This document shows positions 40,830 through 48,512 of a stretch of DNA of 64,000 bases, in pieces. This DNA is from Arthrobacter sp. ISL-28. Lineage in GTDB: Bacteria > Actinomycetota > Actinomycetes > Actinomycetales > Micrococcaceae. The number at the start of each line of letters is the position of its first letter. The first letter of the stretch is position 1. The position numbers and the translations under genes are program-made. The stretch spans positions 178,359 through 242,358 of the forward strand of contig NZ_JAGGPJ010000005.1 in assembly GCF_018613875.1 (NCBI RefSeq), in the 5' to 3' direction. Below the pieces are notes generated by a model that worked only from the letters and a program-made list of their open reading frames with translations, made no database searches and was not told the origin of the DNA.

Positions 40830-43373
40830 TCAGAGCCTGTTGACCTCGGTCACGCGGACCACGGCCGTGCCGGTTTCGTCGGAGGCGGCCAGATCGACTT
40901 CGGCTGAGATGCCCCAGTCGTGGTTACCCGCCGGATCGTCGAAGATCTGGCGGACCGTCCATGCTTCCGGGCCCTCGGTGATCATCAGCAGTCCCGGGCC
41001 GCGGGCCGCGGGGCCGGTGCCGATGTCATCGTGTTCATCGAAGTAGTCGTCCAGCACGTCTTCCCAGCGGTCCGCGTCCCAGCCCGCATCGCCGTCGAGC
41101 TCGCCCAGCGCGGCCGCATCCTCGTCCGCGAAAAGTTCCACGCGCCGGAACATCTCGTTCCGCACCATGACCCGGAACGCGCGGATGTTCGACGTCAGCG
41201 ACGGCGGCGGCGGAGGTGGCGCGTCGTGGGGGGTCGGCGCCGCTCCGGAGGTCAGCTCCTCCCACTCGTCCAGCAGGCTCGAATCGACTTGGCGGACCAG
41301 TTCGCCGAGCCACGCGATGAGGTCCTCAAGGTCCTCCCTCAGGAGATCCTGAGGCACGGTCTGGCGCAGGGCCTTGAAGCCATCGGCCAGGTACCGCAGC
41401 ACGATGCCCTCGGAGCGCGCCAGCCCGTAGAACTGGACGAACTCGCCAAAGTTCATGGCACGTTCGTACATGTCGCGGATGATGGACTTCGGCGCCAGTT
41501 CAAAGTCACCGATCCACGGCGCAGCCTTCCGGTAGACCTCGAACGCCTCGCCGAGGATCTCCGCGAGGGGCTGCGGGTACGTCACCTCGTCGAGCATCGC
41601 CATCCGCTGCTCGTATTCGATGCCGTCGGCCTTCATCGCCGCAATGGCCTCGCCGCGGGCCTTCTTCTGCTGGGCTGAGAGGATCTGCCGCGGCTTTTCC
41701 AGCGTGGCCTCGATCACCGACACCACGTCAAGGGCATACGACGGCGACTCCGGATCCAGCAGTTCCAGCGCCGCCAGGGCGAACGGCGAGAGCGGCTGGT
41801 TCAGGGCGAAGTTCGGCTGCAGGTGGACAGTGAGGCGGACGGTCCTGCCGTCCGCACCCTGCTCCTCGGGCGGGATGCGTTCCACGACCTCGGCGGCCAG
41901 CAGCTCGCGGTAAATGCTCAGTGCCTTCTTCATGAGCCGGAGCTGCGACGGCCGCGTTTCGTGGTTCTCGGTAAGCAGGCGCCGCGCAGCAGCGAACGGG
42001 TCTCCGGGCCGCTCCATCAGGTTCATGAGCATCGCGTGGGTGACGGTGAAGCTGGAGGTGAGCGGCTCCGGAACGGACTCCACCAACCGGTTGTAGGTGG
42101 GCTCTCCCCAGGAGACAAAGCCTTCCGGCGGCTTCTTCCTGATCACCTGGCGCAGCTTCTTCTGGTCATCGCCGAACTTCGCCGTTGCCTTGGCCATGGC
42201 CTTGACGTTCTCCACCACGTGCTCCGGCGCCTGGACCACCACGGTGCCGGCGGTGTCGTAGCCGGCACGCCCGGCGCGGCCGGCGATCTGATGGAATTCA
42301 CGGGAGTTGAGCAGGCGGGTGCGGACGCCGTCATACTTGCTGAGCGCGGTGAGCAGCACGGTCCTGATGGGCACGTTGATGCCCACGCCCAGGGTGTCAG
42401 TGCCGCAGATGACCTTCAGCAGGCCGGCCTGGGCGAGCTGCTCCACCAGGCGGCGGTACTTCGGCAGCATGCCGGCGTGGTGAACCCCGATGCCGTGGCG
42501 GACCAGGCGGTTAAGGGTCTTGCCGAAGCCGGCGGCAAAGCGGAAGTTGGCGATCAGCTCGGCGATCTTGTCCTTTTCTTCGCGGCTGCAGACATTGATG
42601 CTCATCAGCGTCTGGGCCCGCTCGATGGCTTCGGCCTGGCTGAAATGAACCACATAGACCGGTACCTGCTTGGTGGACAGCAGTTCCTCGAGCGTCTCGT
42701 GCACGGGGGTCTGGTGATAGTAGTAGTGCAGCGGAATGGGGCGCTCGGCCGAACTGACTGTTGTGGTGGGCCGTCCCGTGAGTTCCGTCATGCCGTCCTC
42801 GAAGCGGCTGACATCGCCCAGGGTCGCGGACATCAGGAGGAACTGGGCCTGCGGCAGTTCGAGCAGCGGGACCTGCCAGGCCCAGCCGCGCTGGGGATCA
42901 GAGTAGAAATGGAACTCATCCATGATCACGGACCCAAGATCGGCGGCCGCGCCTTCGCGCAGGGCGATATTGGCCAGGATCTCCGCCGTGCAGCATATGA
43001 TCGGGGCGTCCTGGTTGACGCCGGAATCGCCGGTGATCATGCCCACGTTCTCGGCCCCGAAAATCTCGCACAGGGCGAAGAACTTCTCTGAGACGAGGGC
43101 CTTGATCGGGGCCGTGTAGTAGCTGCGGTCCCCGCGGGCCATCGCCTGGAAGTGCGCGGCAATGGCAACGAGGGACTTCCCTGAGCCGGTGGGCGTCGCC
43201 AGGATCACGTTGGCGCCGGTGGCGAGTTCCATGATGGCCTCGTCCTGGGCGGCATACAGCTCAAGTCCCCGGCTTTCCGTCCATTCCAGAAAGCGCATGT
43301 AGAGCGAATCCGGGTCAACCTCTGCTGTTGCGGTCCGTGCGGCCGGGGCGGGGAGCTGTTCAACAAGTTTCAT
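40830..43373 (-). CDS. Superfamily 2 DEAD/DEAH-box helicase with DUF3516-type C-terminus
   Basis: An 847-residue RNA/DNA helicase of a type widespread in actinobacteria. Motifs in order are P-loop ATPTGSGKSLVAIAAHF (about residues 45-61), motif Ia region YTAPIKALVSEKFF, DEFH box LGSVIMDEFHFYSDPQRGWA, motif III LLMSATLGD, then a Ski2-like RecA2 with GVHHAGMLPKYRRLVEQLAQ, TDTLGVGINVPIRTV and QIAGRAGRAGYDT. The C-terminal 400 residues are the DUF3516-like region of this subfamily. The role is probably RNA remodelling or decay. The ATG at 43373 follows GGAAGG, and a TAAGCT element lies 8 nt upstream. Confidence 0.92.
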   Translation of the reverse strand: MKLVEQLPAPAARTATAEVDPDSLYMRFLEWTESRGLELYAAQDEAIMELATGANVILATPTGSGKSLVAIAAHFQAMARGDRSYYTAPIKALVSEKFFALCEIFGAENVGMITGDSGVNQDAPIICCTAEILANIALREGAAADLGSVIMDEFHFYSDPQRGWAWQVPLLELPQAQFLLMSATLGDVSRFEDGMTELTGRPTTTVSSAERPIPLHYYYHQTPVHETLEELLSTKQVPVYVVHFSQAEAIERAQTLMSINVCSREEKDKIAELIANFRFAAGFGKTLNRLVRHGIGVHHAGMLPKYRRLVEQLAQAGLLKVICGTDTLGVGINVPIRTVLLTALSKYDGVRTRLLNSREFHQIAGRAGRAGYDTAGTVVVQAPEHVVENVKAMAKATAKFGDDQKKLRQVIRKKPPEGFVSWGEPTYNRLVESVPEPLTSSFTVTHAMLMNLMERPGDPFAAARRLLTENHETRPSQLRLMKKALSIYRELLAAEVVERIPPEEQGADGRTVRLTVHLQPNFALNQPLSPFALAALELLDPESPSYALDVVSVIEATLEKPRQILSAQQKKARGEAIAAMKADGIEYEQRMAMLDEVTYPQPLAEILGEAFEVYRKAAPWIGDFELAPKSIIRDMYERAMNFGEFVQFYGLARSEGIVLRYLADGFKALRQTVPQDLLREDLEDLIAWLGELVRQVDSSLLDEWEELTSGAAPTPHDAPPPPPPSLTSNIRAFRVMVRNEMFRRVELFADEDAAALGELDGDAGWDADRWEDVLDDYFDEHDDIGTGPAARGPGLLMITEGPEAWTVRQIFDDPAGNHDWGISAEVDLAASDETGTAVVRVTEVNRL

Positions 43374-43518
43374 TGCCTTCCAGCTTAGTGCGTGTGCCTG
43401 CGCAGCGTGCTTTCTCCCGGCGTCGGCGCTAGGCTCGCGTTGGCTGCCCCTTCGGGTGGCCGCCGTCAGGCGTCCGGCAGCTGGCGCCGACCCCGCCGTT
43501 TCGAGCCACGGAGGCCAT

Positions 43519-44295
43519 GTGCACTGGGATCCCACCAAGTATGTCCAGTTCGGCGACTACCGCCAGCGCCCGTTCTTTGACCTGACCGGACGTATCGATG
43601 CAACTGCGCCGCGTGAGGTGGTTGATCTGGGATGCGGCCCGGGCAACCTGACGGCCGCCCTGGCCGAACGCTGGCCGGGATCCCGGGTGCGGGGCGTCGA
43701 TTCCTCGCCGGAGATGCTCTCCAAAGCTGAAGCCCTCGCGGAGGCTGCAGTGAATCTGGAGTTCAGCCTCGGCGACATCGCCTCGTGGGCCCCGTCGCCG
43801 GAGACCGACGTCGTGGTGAGCAACGCAGCGCTGCAGTGGATTCCGGAGCACCGGGAATTGCTCCCGGGATGGCTGGACGCGCTCAGCCCGGGGGCGTGGT
43901 TCGCCCTCCAGGTGCCGGGCAACTTCAGTTCCCCTTCCCACACGCTCATGCGCCAACTCGCCGAATCACCTGCCTGGGCCGACAAGCTCGACGGCATCCT
44001 CCGTCACGATGATGCCGTCGCCGAACCTGCCCGCTACCTCGAAATCATGCTCGACGCCGGCTGCGCGGCGGACGCCTGGGAGACAACGTACCTGCAGCTG
44101 CTGCCCGGGGAAAACCCCGTCCTCGAATGGGTGCGCGGGACGGGCCTGCGGCCTGTCCTGGCTGCTCTCTCCAGGGAGGATGGCGCCAGGTTTGAGGAGG
44201 AATATGCCGCGCTGCTGGCAGAGGCCTACCCGGTTACGGACCACGGCACTGTGTTTCCGTTCCGCCGGATCTTCGCCGTCGCCCGGAAACTTTAG
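43519..44295 (+). CDS. tam: Trans-aconitate 2-methyltransferase
   Basis: A 258-residue SAM-dependent methyltransferase, the length of E. coli Tam. The N-terminus VHWDPTKYVQFGDYRQRPFF is the family hallmark. SAM-binding motif I is VVDLGCGPGNLTAALAERWP, followed by GVDSSPEMLSKAEAL and the acidic LGDIASWAP. NAALQWIPEH is the substrate-loop signature. It methylates trans-aconitate, an inhibitor of aconitase. The GTG at 43519 follows GGAGG and coincides with the start of family similarity; a longer frame from 43456 has none. A TAGGCT -10 lies at 43430-43435, about 80 nt upstream. Confidence 0.9.
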   Translation: MHWDPTKYVQFGDYRQRPFFDLTGRIDATAPREVVDLGCGPGNLTAALAERWPGSRVRGVDSSPEMLSKAEALAEAAVNLEFSLGDIASWAPSPETDVVVSNAALQWIPEHRELLPGWLDALSPGAWFALQVPGNFSSPSHTLMRQLAESPAWADKLDGILRHDDAVAEPARYLEIMLDAGCAADAWETTYLQLLPGENPVLEWVRGTGLRPVLAALSREDGARFEEEYAALLAEAYPVTDHGTVFPFRRIFAVARKL

Positions 44296-44457
44296 GGCGT
44301 CGTCGTTCCCCGTGGCGATCGACCATTGAACCGTACTCCGTTGGCGCGCGTCCTAGTCACCATGTAATGGTGGCTGTGATGTAGCTTACAAGGACCAAGT
44401 GGTTACGGAGCCGGGTCGCAAAGGCTCCTGTTGTGCACGAGCGTGGGAGGAGGCCGG

Positions 44458-46296
44458 GTGCTCTTAGGCCTGATGAGCCGCCTCCTCTCAGAACAGCGCA
44501 CCTCGGTGTGGGCCATCGTCGTGCTGCAAATGATCCAGACTGCCGGCAATTTGATGCTCCCCACTCTGAACGCCAGCGTCATCGACGACGGCATCCTGGC
44601 CGGGCGGACGGACGTGATCCTCCGCCTCGGCGGCTGGATGGTCGCACTGTCGGTCGTCCAGGTTACCGCTGCACTCGGCGCAGGCTACCTCGGCGCTGTG
44701 GTGGCCATGAAGATCGGCCACCGGCTCCGACGGGACCTTTTCGGCAAAGTTCAGACCATGTCTTCCCAGGAGGTCGGTGCCTTCGGCGCTCCCAGCCTGG
44801 TCACGCGGGCCACCAATGACGTGCAGCAGATCCAGACCTTCGCCGTGCTGGTCTTCACCATGCTGGCCGCCGCGCCCGTCATGGGCATCGGAGGCATCGT
44901 CCTGGCAGTCCAGCAGGACGCGACGTTGTCCGCCGTCGTGATTGCCATTGTTCCGCTGCTGGTTCTGATCATGGCCCTCATCGTCCGGCGCTTAATTCCG
45001 CTCTACCGGCAGGGCCAGGAGCTGATCGACGGCGTTACGCGGATCCTGCGCGAACAGATCATCGGCGCCAGCGTCATCCGGGCATTTGTGCGGCAGGACC
45101 ACGAGGCACGCCGCTTTGCCGAGGCGAACCGGAAACTGACGCGCAACAATCTCCAGTCAGCGCTCCTGGTGGCCGGGATGCTGCCCATGATCATGATCGT
45201 GGTCAATCTGTCGGCCGTGGCGGTGGTCTGGTTCGGCGGGCATCTGATCCAAAGCGGCAGGATGCAGGTCGGTGCGCTGACCGCCTTCATCGCGTACATC
45301 CTGCAAATCCTGCTGGCCATCATGATGGCCATGTACGTGTTCATGACCGCCCCCCGTGCAGCCGTCTGCGCTGAACGCATCCAAGAGGTGCTGGACGTGG
45401 AGCCCGCCATCGCCGGCCCTGCCCTGCCGTTCGCTGCCTCCGGCGTGTTCCCCCAGGGTGCCACTGCCGCCAGAACAGACGGTGCCGCTGCCGCCGGAAC
45501 AGACGGAACGGAACACGCAGCCTCGGGGGACGTCAACGACGGGACCGTTGCCGCGGGGACAGTCGAGTTCCGGAATGTCGTCTTCGCCTATCCCGGTGCG
45601 GAAACCCCGGTTCTTGCCGGCATCTCATTCACCGCCCGCGCCGGCGCCACCACGGCGATCATCGGCTCCACGGGCAGCGGCAAGTCCACGCTGCTGAACC
45701 TGCTGCCGCGCTTCCTGGACGCCGTCGACGGTGAAATCCGCTTTGGCGGGCGGAACATCCGGACCTTTCAGCTGGACGACCTCCGGGCCCGGATGGCGAT
45801 AGTCCCGCAACAGGCCTACCTCTTTGCCGGTACAGTCGCCGGAAACCTGCGGATGGCTGCACCCGGGGCCAGCGACGAGGACCTCTGGCAGGCTCTTCGG
45901 CGGGCACAGGCCGACGAGTTTGTCCGGAACCTGCCAAACGGCCTGAATGCCGCGGTAGGTCAGGGCGGCGCCGGACTTTCGGGAGGCCAGCGGCAGCGGC
46001 TCTGTATTGCCCGCGCCATTCTCCGGAAGGCGGAACTCTTCCTCTTCGACGACAGTTTCTCCGCCCTGGACTACGCCACGGAGGCCAGGGTGCGGCAGGC
46101 ACTGGCACCGGCCCTGGGCTCCGCCGCCGTCATTATCGTCGCCGAGCGGGTTGCCAGCATCATGGATGCCGGGCAAATCCTCGTCCTGAATGAGGGCCGG
46201 CTTGTGGCCCAGGGGACCCACCGGGATCTCCTCCAGACGTCGCGCACCTACCGCGAGATCGCCGAGTCGCAACTCGCCCTGGACGAGCTGCCATGA
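44458..46296 (+). CDS. Heterodimeric ABC exporter subunit 1 (degenerate ATP site)
   Basis: A 612-residue half transporter: a six-helix exporter-type membrane domain (about 1-320), a variable Ala/Gly/Asp linker (about 325-365) containing a 24-bp tandem repeat, and the nucleotide-binding domain. The NBD has Walker A GSTGSGKSTLL, Q-loop VPQQAYLF and a canonical signature LSGGQ. Walker B reads LFLFDDS with Asp in place of the catalytic Glu, and the switch residue is Glu (VAERVAS) in place of His. Its own ATP site should therefore be non-hydrolytic. The GTG at 44458 follows GGGAGGAGG. Its stop overlaps the ATG of subunit 2. Confidence 0.92.
   Translation: MLLGLMSRLLSEQRTSVWAIVVLQMIQTAGNLMLPTLNASVIDDGILAGRTDVILRLGGWMVALSVVQVTAALGAGYLGAVVAMKIGHRLRRDLFGKVQTMSSQEVGAFGAPSLVTRATNDVQQIQTFAVLVFTMLAAAPVMGIGGIVLAVQQDATLSAVVIAIVPLLVLIMALIVRRLIPLYRQGQELIDGVTRILREQIIGASVIRAFVRQDHEARRFAEANRKLTRNNLQSALLVAGMLPMIMIVVNLSAVAVVWFGGHLIQSGRMQVGALTAFIAYILQILLAIMMAMYVFMTAPRAAVCAERIQEVLDVEPAIAGPALPFAASGVFPQGATAARTDGAAAAGTDGTEHAASGDVNDGTVAAGTVEFRNVVFAYPGAETPVLAGISFTARAGATTAIIGSTGSGKSTLLNLLPRFLDAVDGEIRFGGRNIRTFQLDDLRARMAIVPQQAYLFAGTVAGNLRMAAPGASDEDLWQALRRAQADEFVRNLPNGLNAAVGQGGAGLSGGQRQRLCIARAILRKAELFLFDDSFSALDYATEARVRQALAPALGSAAVIIVAERVASIMDAGQILVLNEGRLVAQGTHRDLLQTSRTYREIAESQLALDELP
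45457..45504 (+). repeat. In-frame 24-bp tandem repeat in the ABC exporter linker
   Basis: Two adjacent 24-bp units (45457-45480 and 45481-45504) differing at 2 positions. They encode GATAARTD and GAAAAGTD in the flexible linker between membrane and ATP-binding domains. Copy number could vary without breaking the frame. Confidence 0.8.
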
Positions 46297-48089
46297 AGGG
46301 GGCACATGCCGCCGTAAGGCCGGCCAGCCTCTTCTGGGCCGCATCCGCGCGGCTCATCGGGCTCCTGGCGCCTGTCAGGGGAAGGATGATCATCGCGATT
46401 GCAGCCACCTGCGGGTTCGCGGCTCTCAATGTGACGGCGCCGAAGCTCCTGGGTGACGCCACGGATGTCGTCGTGGAGCCCGTCATCGGCGGCATTTTTG
46501 ATGAGAGCAAGCTGGCTGGGCTGCTCGCGGTGGTGGCATTGCTGTACGTCGGGGCATCGCTCTTCAACTGGGTTCAGGGTGTGCTCACGGCCAGCGCGGT
46601 GCAGCGACTCGTCCTCCAACTGCGGACGGCGGTTGAAGACAAGCTCCACCGGCTGCCGTCGTCACATTTCCAGGAACAGACGCGCGGTGACGTCCTCAGC
46701 CGGGCGACCAACGACGTCGACAATATCTCCCAGTCCCTCAACCAGCTGCTCACGCAGCTGATCATGGCCGTGCTGATGCTGTGCGGCTCGCTGGCAATGA
46801 TGCTCTGGATCTCGCCCCTGCTGGCGGCGATAGCCCTCGTATCGGTGCCGGTGTCCACTCTCGTGACGGTGCTCGTTGCCAGGAAGTCGCAGGCGCATTA
46901 CGCCGATCAGTGGGCCTCCACGGGAGCCCTGCACGCACATATCGAGGAATTCGTCTCCGGTCACGAGGTCATCAAGGCCTTTGGGCAGCAGGACGCCGTG
47001 GCGGAAATTTTCGGGTACGGAAACGACCGCCTGGCGCACACGTCCGCCAAGGCGCAGTACGTCTCCGGTGCCTTGCAGCCGCTGATGGTGTTTATCGCAA
47101 ACCTCAACTATGTGGCGGTTGCCGTCGTGGGTGCCCTTCAGGTCGCGGCCGGAGCCATGACCATTGGCGGCATCCAAGCCTTCATCCAGTTCAGCAGGCT
47201 TTTCACCCAGCCCCTGGGGCAGATCGGCGGCATGCTGACCGTGATGCAATCCTGCGCGGCTTCCGCTGAGCGGGTTTTTGCGCTCCTGGACGCGCCGGAG
47301 ATCCCGCCGGAGGGCCGGGCCAAGGCCGGGGAGAAGCGGCTCAGCGGGCGGATCGACTTCGACGACGTGACCTTCGGCTACGTTCCGGGCATCCCGGCGG
47401 TCCGCGGGGTGACCTTCTCCGTACTGCCGGGGCAGACAGTCGCCATCGTGGGCCACACGGGTGCCGGCAAAACCACCGTGGTGAACCTGCTGATGCGCTT
47501 CTACGAGCCGGACTCCGGGCGCATCACCTTTGGCGGCACCGACATCGCCACCGTGCCTCTCGATTCACTGCGGTCCAACTTCGGCGTCGTGCCGCAGGAC
47601 GTCTGGCTCTTCACCGGGACCATCCGCGACAACATCGAATACGGGTGGCCGGGGGCAAGCGACGCTCAGATTCTGGCCGCAGCAGAAGCGACCCGCGTGG
47701 ACCATTTCGTCCGTGCCTTGCCGGCCGGCTACTCCACGGAGCTCGGCAACGACGGCGACTCGCTGAGCAAGGGGCAGCGGCAGCTCATCACGATTGCGCG
47801 GGCGGAACTTGCCGGGCGCGGTGTCCTCATCCTGGATGAGGCCACCAGCTCCGTGGACACCAGGACGGAGGTGCAAATCCGGCTGGCCACGAACCGGCTG
47901 CGGCAGGGAAGGACGAGCTTCGTTATTGCCCACAGGTTGTCCACGATCCGGGACGCTGATCTAATCTTGGTCATGGATCACGGACGCGTCGTTGAACAGG
48001 GAACCCACCAGAGCTTGCTGTCCGGTGGCGGATATTACACACGGCTGTACAACGCACAGTTCCGCGGCTTCGGGGAGTCCGTCCTGTGA
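46293..48089 (+). CDS. Heterodimeric ABC exporter subunit 2 (catalytic ATP site)
   Basis: A 598-residue half transporter with a six-helix membrane domain (about 1-330) and an NBD. The NBD has Walker A GHTGAGKTTV, Q-loop VPQDVWLF, Walker B VLILDEATSSVD with the catalytic Glu, and switch His in VIAHRLSTI. The signature is the non-canonical LSKGQ. Together with subunit 1 this gives one competent ATP site (subunit 2 Walker motifs with the LSGGQ of subunit 1) and one degenerate site. The start overlaps the stop of subunit 1 (ATGA) and the stop overlaps the GntR gene. The substrate is unknown; drug or lipid export is typical. Confidence 0.93.
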   Translation: MKGAHAAVRPASLFWAASARLIGLLAPVRGRMIIAIAATCGFAALNVTAPKLLGDATDVVVEPVIGGIFDESKLAGLLAVVALLYVGASLFNWVQGVLTASAVQRLVLQLRTAVEDKLHRLPSSHFQEQTRGDVLSRATNDVDNISQSLNQLLTQLIMAVLMLCGSLAMMLWISPLLAAIALVSVPVSTLVTVLVARKSQAHYADQWASTGALHAHIEEFVSGHEVIKAFGQQDAVAEIFGYGNDRLAHTSAKAQYVSGALQPLMVFIANLNYVAVAVVGALQVAAGAMTIGGIQAFIQFSRLFTQPLGQIGGMLTVMQSCAASAERVFALLDAPEIPPEGRAKAGEKRLSGRIDFDDVTFGYVPGIPAVRGVTFSVLPGQTVAIVGHTGAGKTTVVNLLMRFYEPDSGRITFGGTDIATVPLDSLRSNFGVVPQDVWLFTGTIRDNIEYGWPGASDAQILAAAEATRVDHFVRALPAGYSTELGNDGDSLSKGQRQLITIARAELAGRGVLILDEATSSVDTRTEVQIRLATNRLRQGRTSFVIAHRLSTIRDADLILVMDHGRVVEQGTHQSLLSGGGYYTRLYNAQFRGFGESVL

Positions 48090-48466
48090 GCGCACACCAC
48101 GCCTTCCCCGGGCAGTGGAAGCCCAACCACGCCAGTTCCGTCGCCCTCTATGAACAGCTCAGGCTCCACATCATCGAGCAGGCCGACCAGGGAAAGCTCG
48201 CCCCGGGTACCCGCCTGCCTGCGGTCAGGAACCTTGCCGAGGTTCTCAGCGTCGCTCCGCATACGGTGGCGAGGGCCTACAAGGAGCTGGAAGCCGCCGG
48301 CGTGGTGGCCACGAAGGGCCGGAACGGCACCGTCGTCTGCGCCCGGGATGAACGGTGGGGGGCCCTCTCAGCAGCCGCCGCCGACTATGCCGCTGCGGCA
48401 AAGTCACAGGGCGCCACCTTCGCCGAGGCCGTTCACCTGCTGGCCGCCGCCTACGACGCTGAATAG
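48086..48466 (+). CDS. GntR-family regulator, YtrA type
   Basis: A 126-residue protein that is nearly all winged helix-turn-helix: VALYEQLRLHIIEQADQGKL, then TRLPAVRNLAEVLSVAPHTV with the recognition helix VAPHTVARAYKELEA. A short helical tail (about residues 90-126) probably dimerises. There is no ligand domain, as usual for the YtrA subfamily that controls adjacent ABC transporters. The GTG overlaps the stop of the exporter gene (GTGA), so it should autoregulate the operon starting at 44458. The signal is unknown. Confidence 0.92.
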   Translation: MSAHHAFPGQWKPNHASSVALYEQLRLHIIEQADQGKLAPGTRLPAVRNLAEVLSVAPHTVARAYKELEAAGVVATKGRNGTVVCARDERWGALSAAAADYAAAAKSQGATFAEAVHLLAAAYDAE

Positions 48467-48483
48467 CAGGGCCACATGGATAT

Positions 48484-48499
48484 TCGAAGAAGTTTTCGA
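48484..48499. promoter_or_regulatory. LexA (SOS) box of uvrA
   Basis: TCGAAGAAGTTTTCGA is a 16-bp dyad. It matches the established actinobacterial LexA consensus TCGAAC-N4-GTTCGA at 10 of the 12 fixed positions. It ends 1 bp before the uvrA -10 element (48501-48506), so bound LexA would block RNA polymerase. Confidence 0.82.
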
Positions 48500-48500
48500 T

Positions 48501-48506
48501 TAGCAT
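48501..48506 (+). promoter_or_regulatory. -10 element of leaderless uvrA
   Basis: TAGCAT, 6 nt before the GTG at 48513, directly downstream of the LexA box. No Shine-Dalgarno sequence. Confidence 0.6.
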
Positions 48507-48512
48507 TAGTGG

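Noticed and set aside
44362..44390. TGTAA...TTACA dyad before the ABC exporter operon as a GntR operator
   Set aside because: The arms are only 5 bp with a long spacer, so it could be chance. The true YtrA-type operator is not identified.
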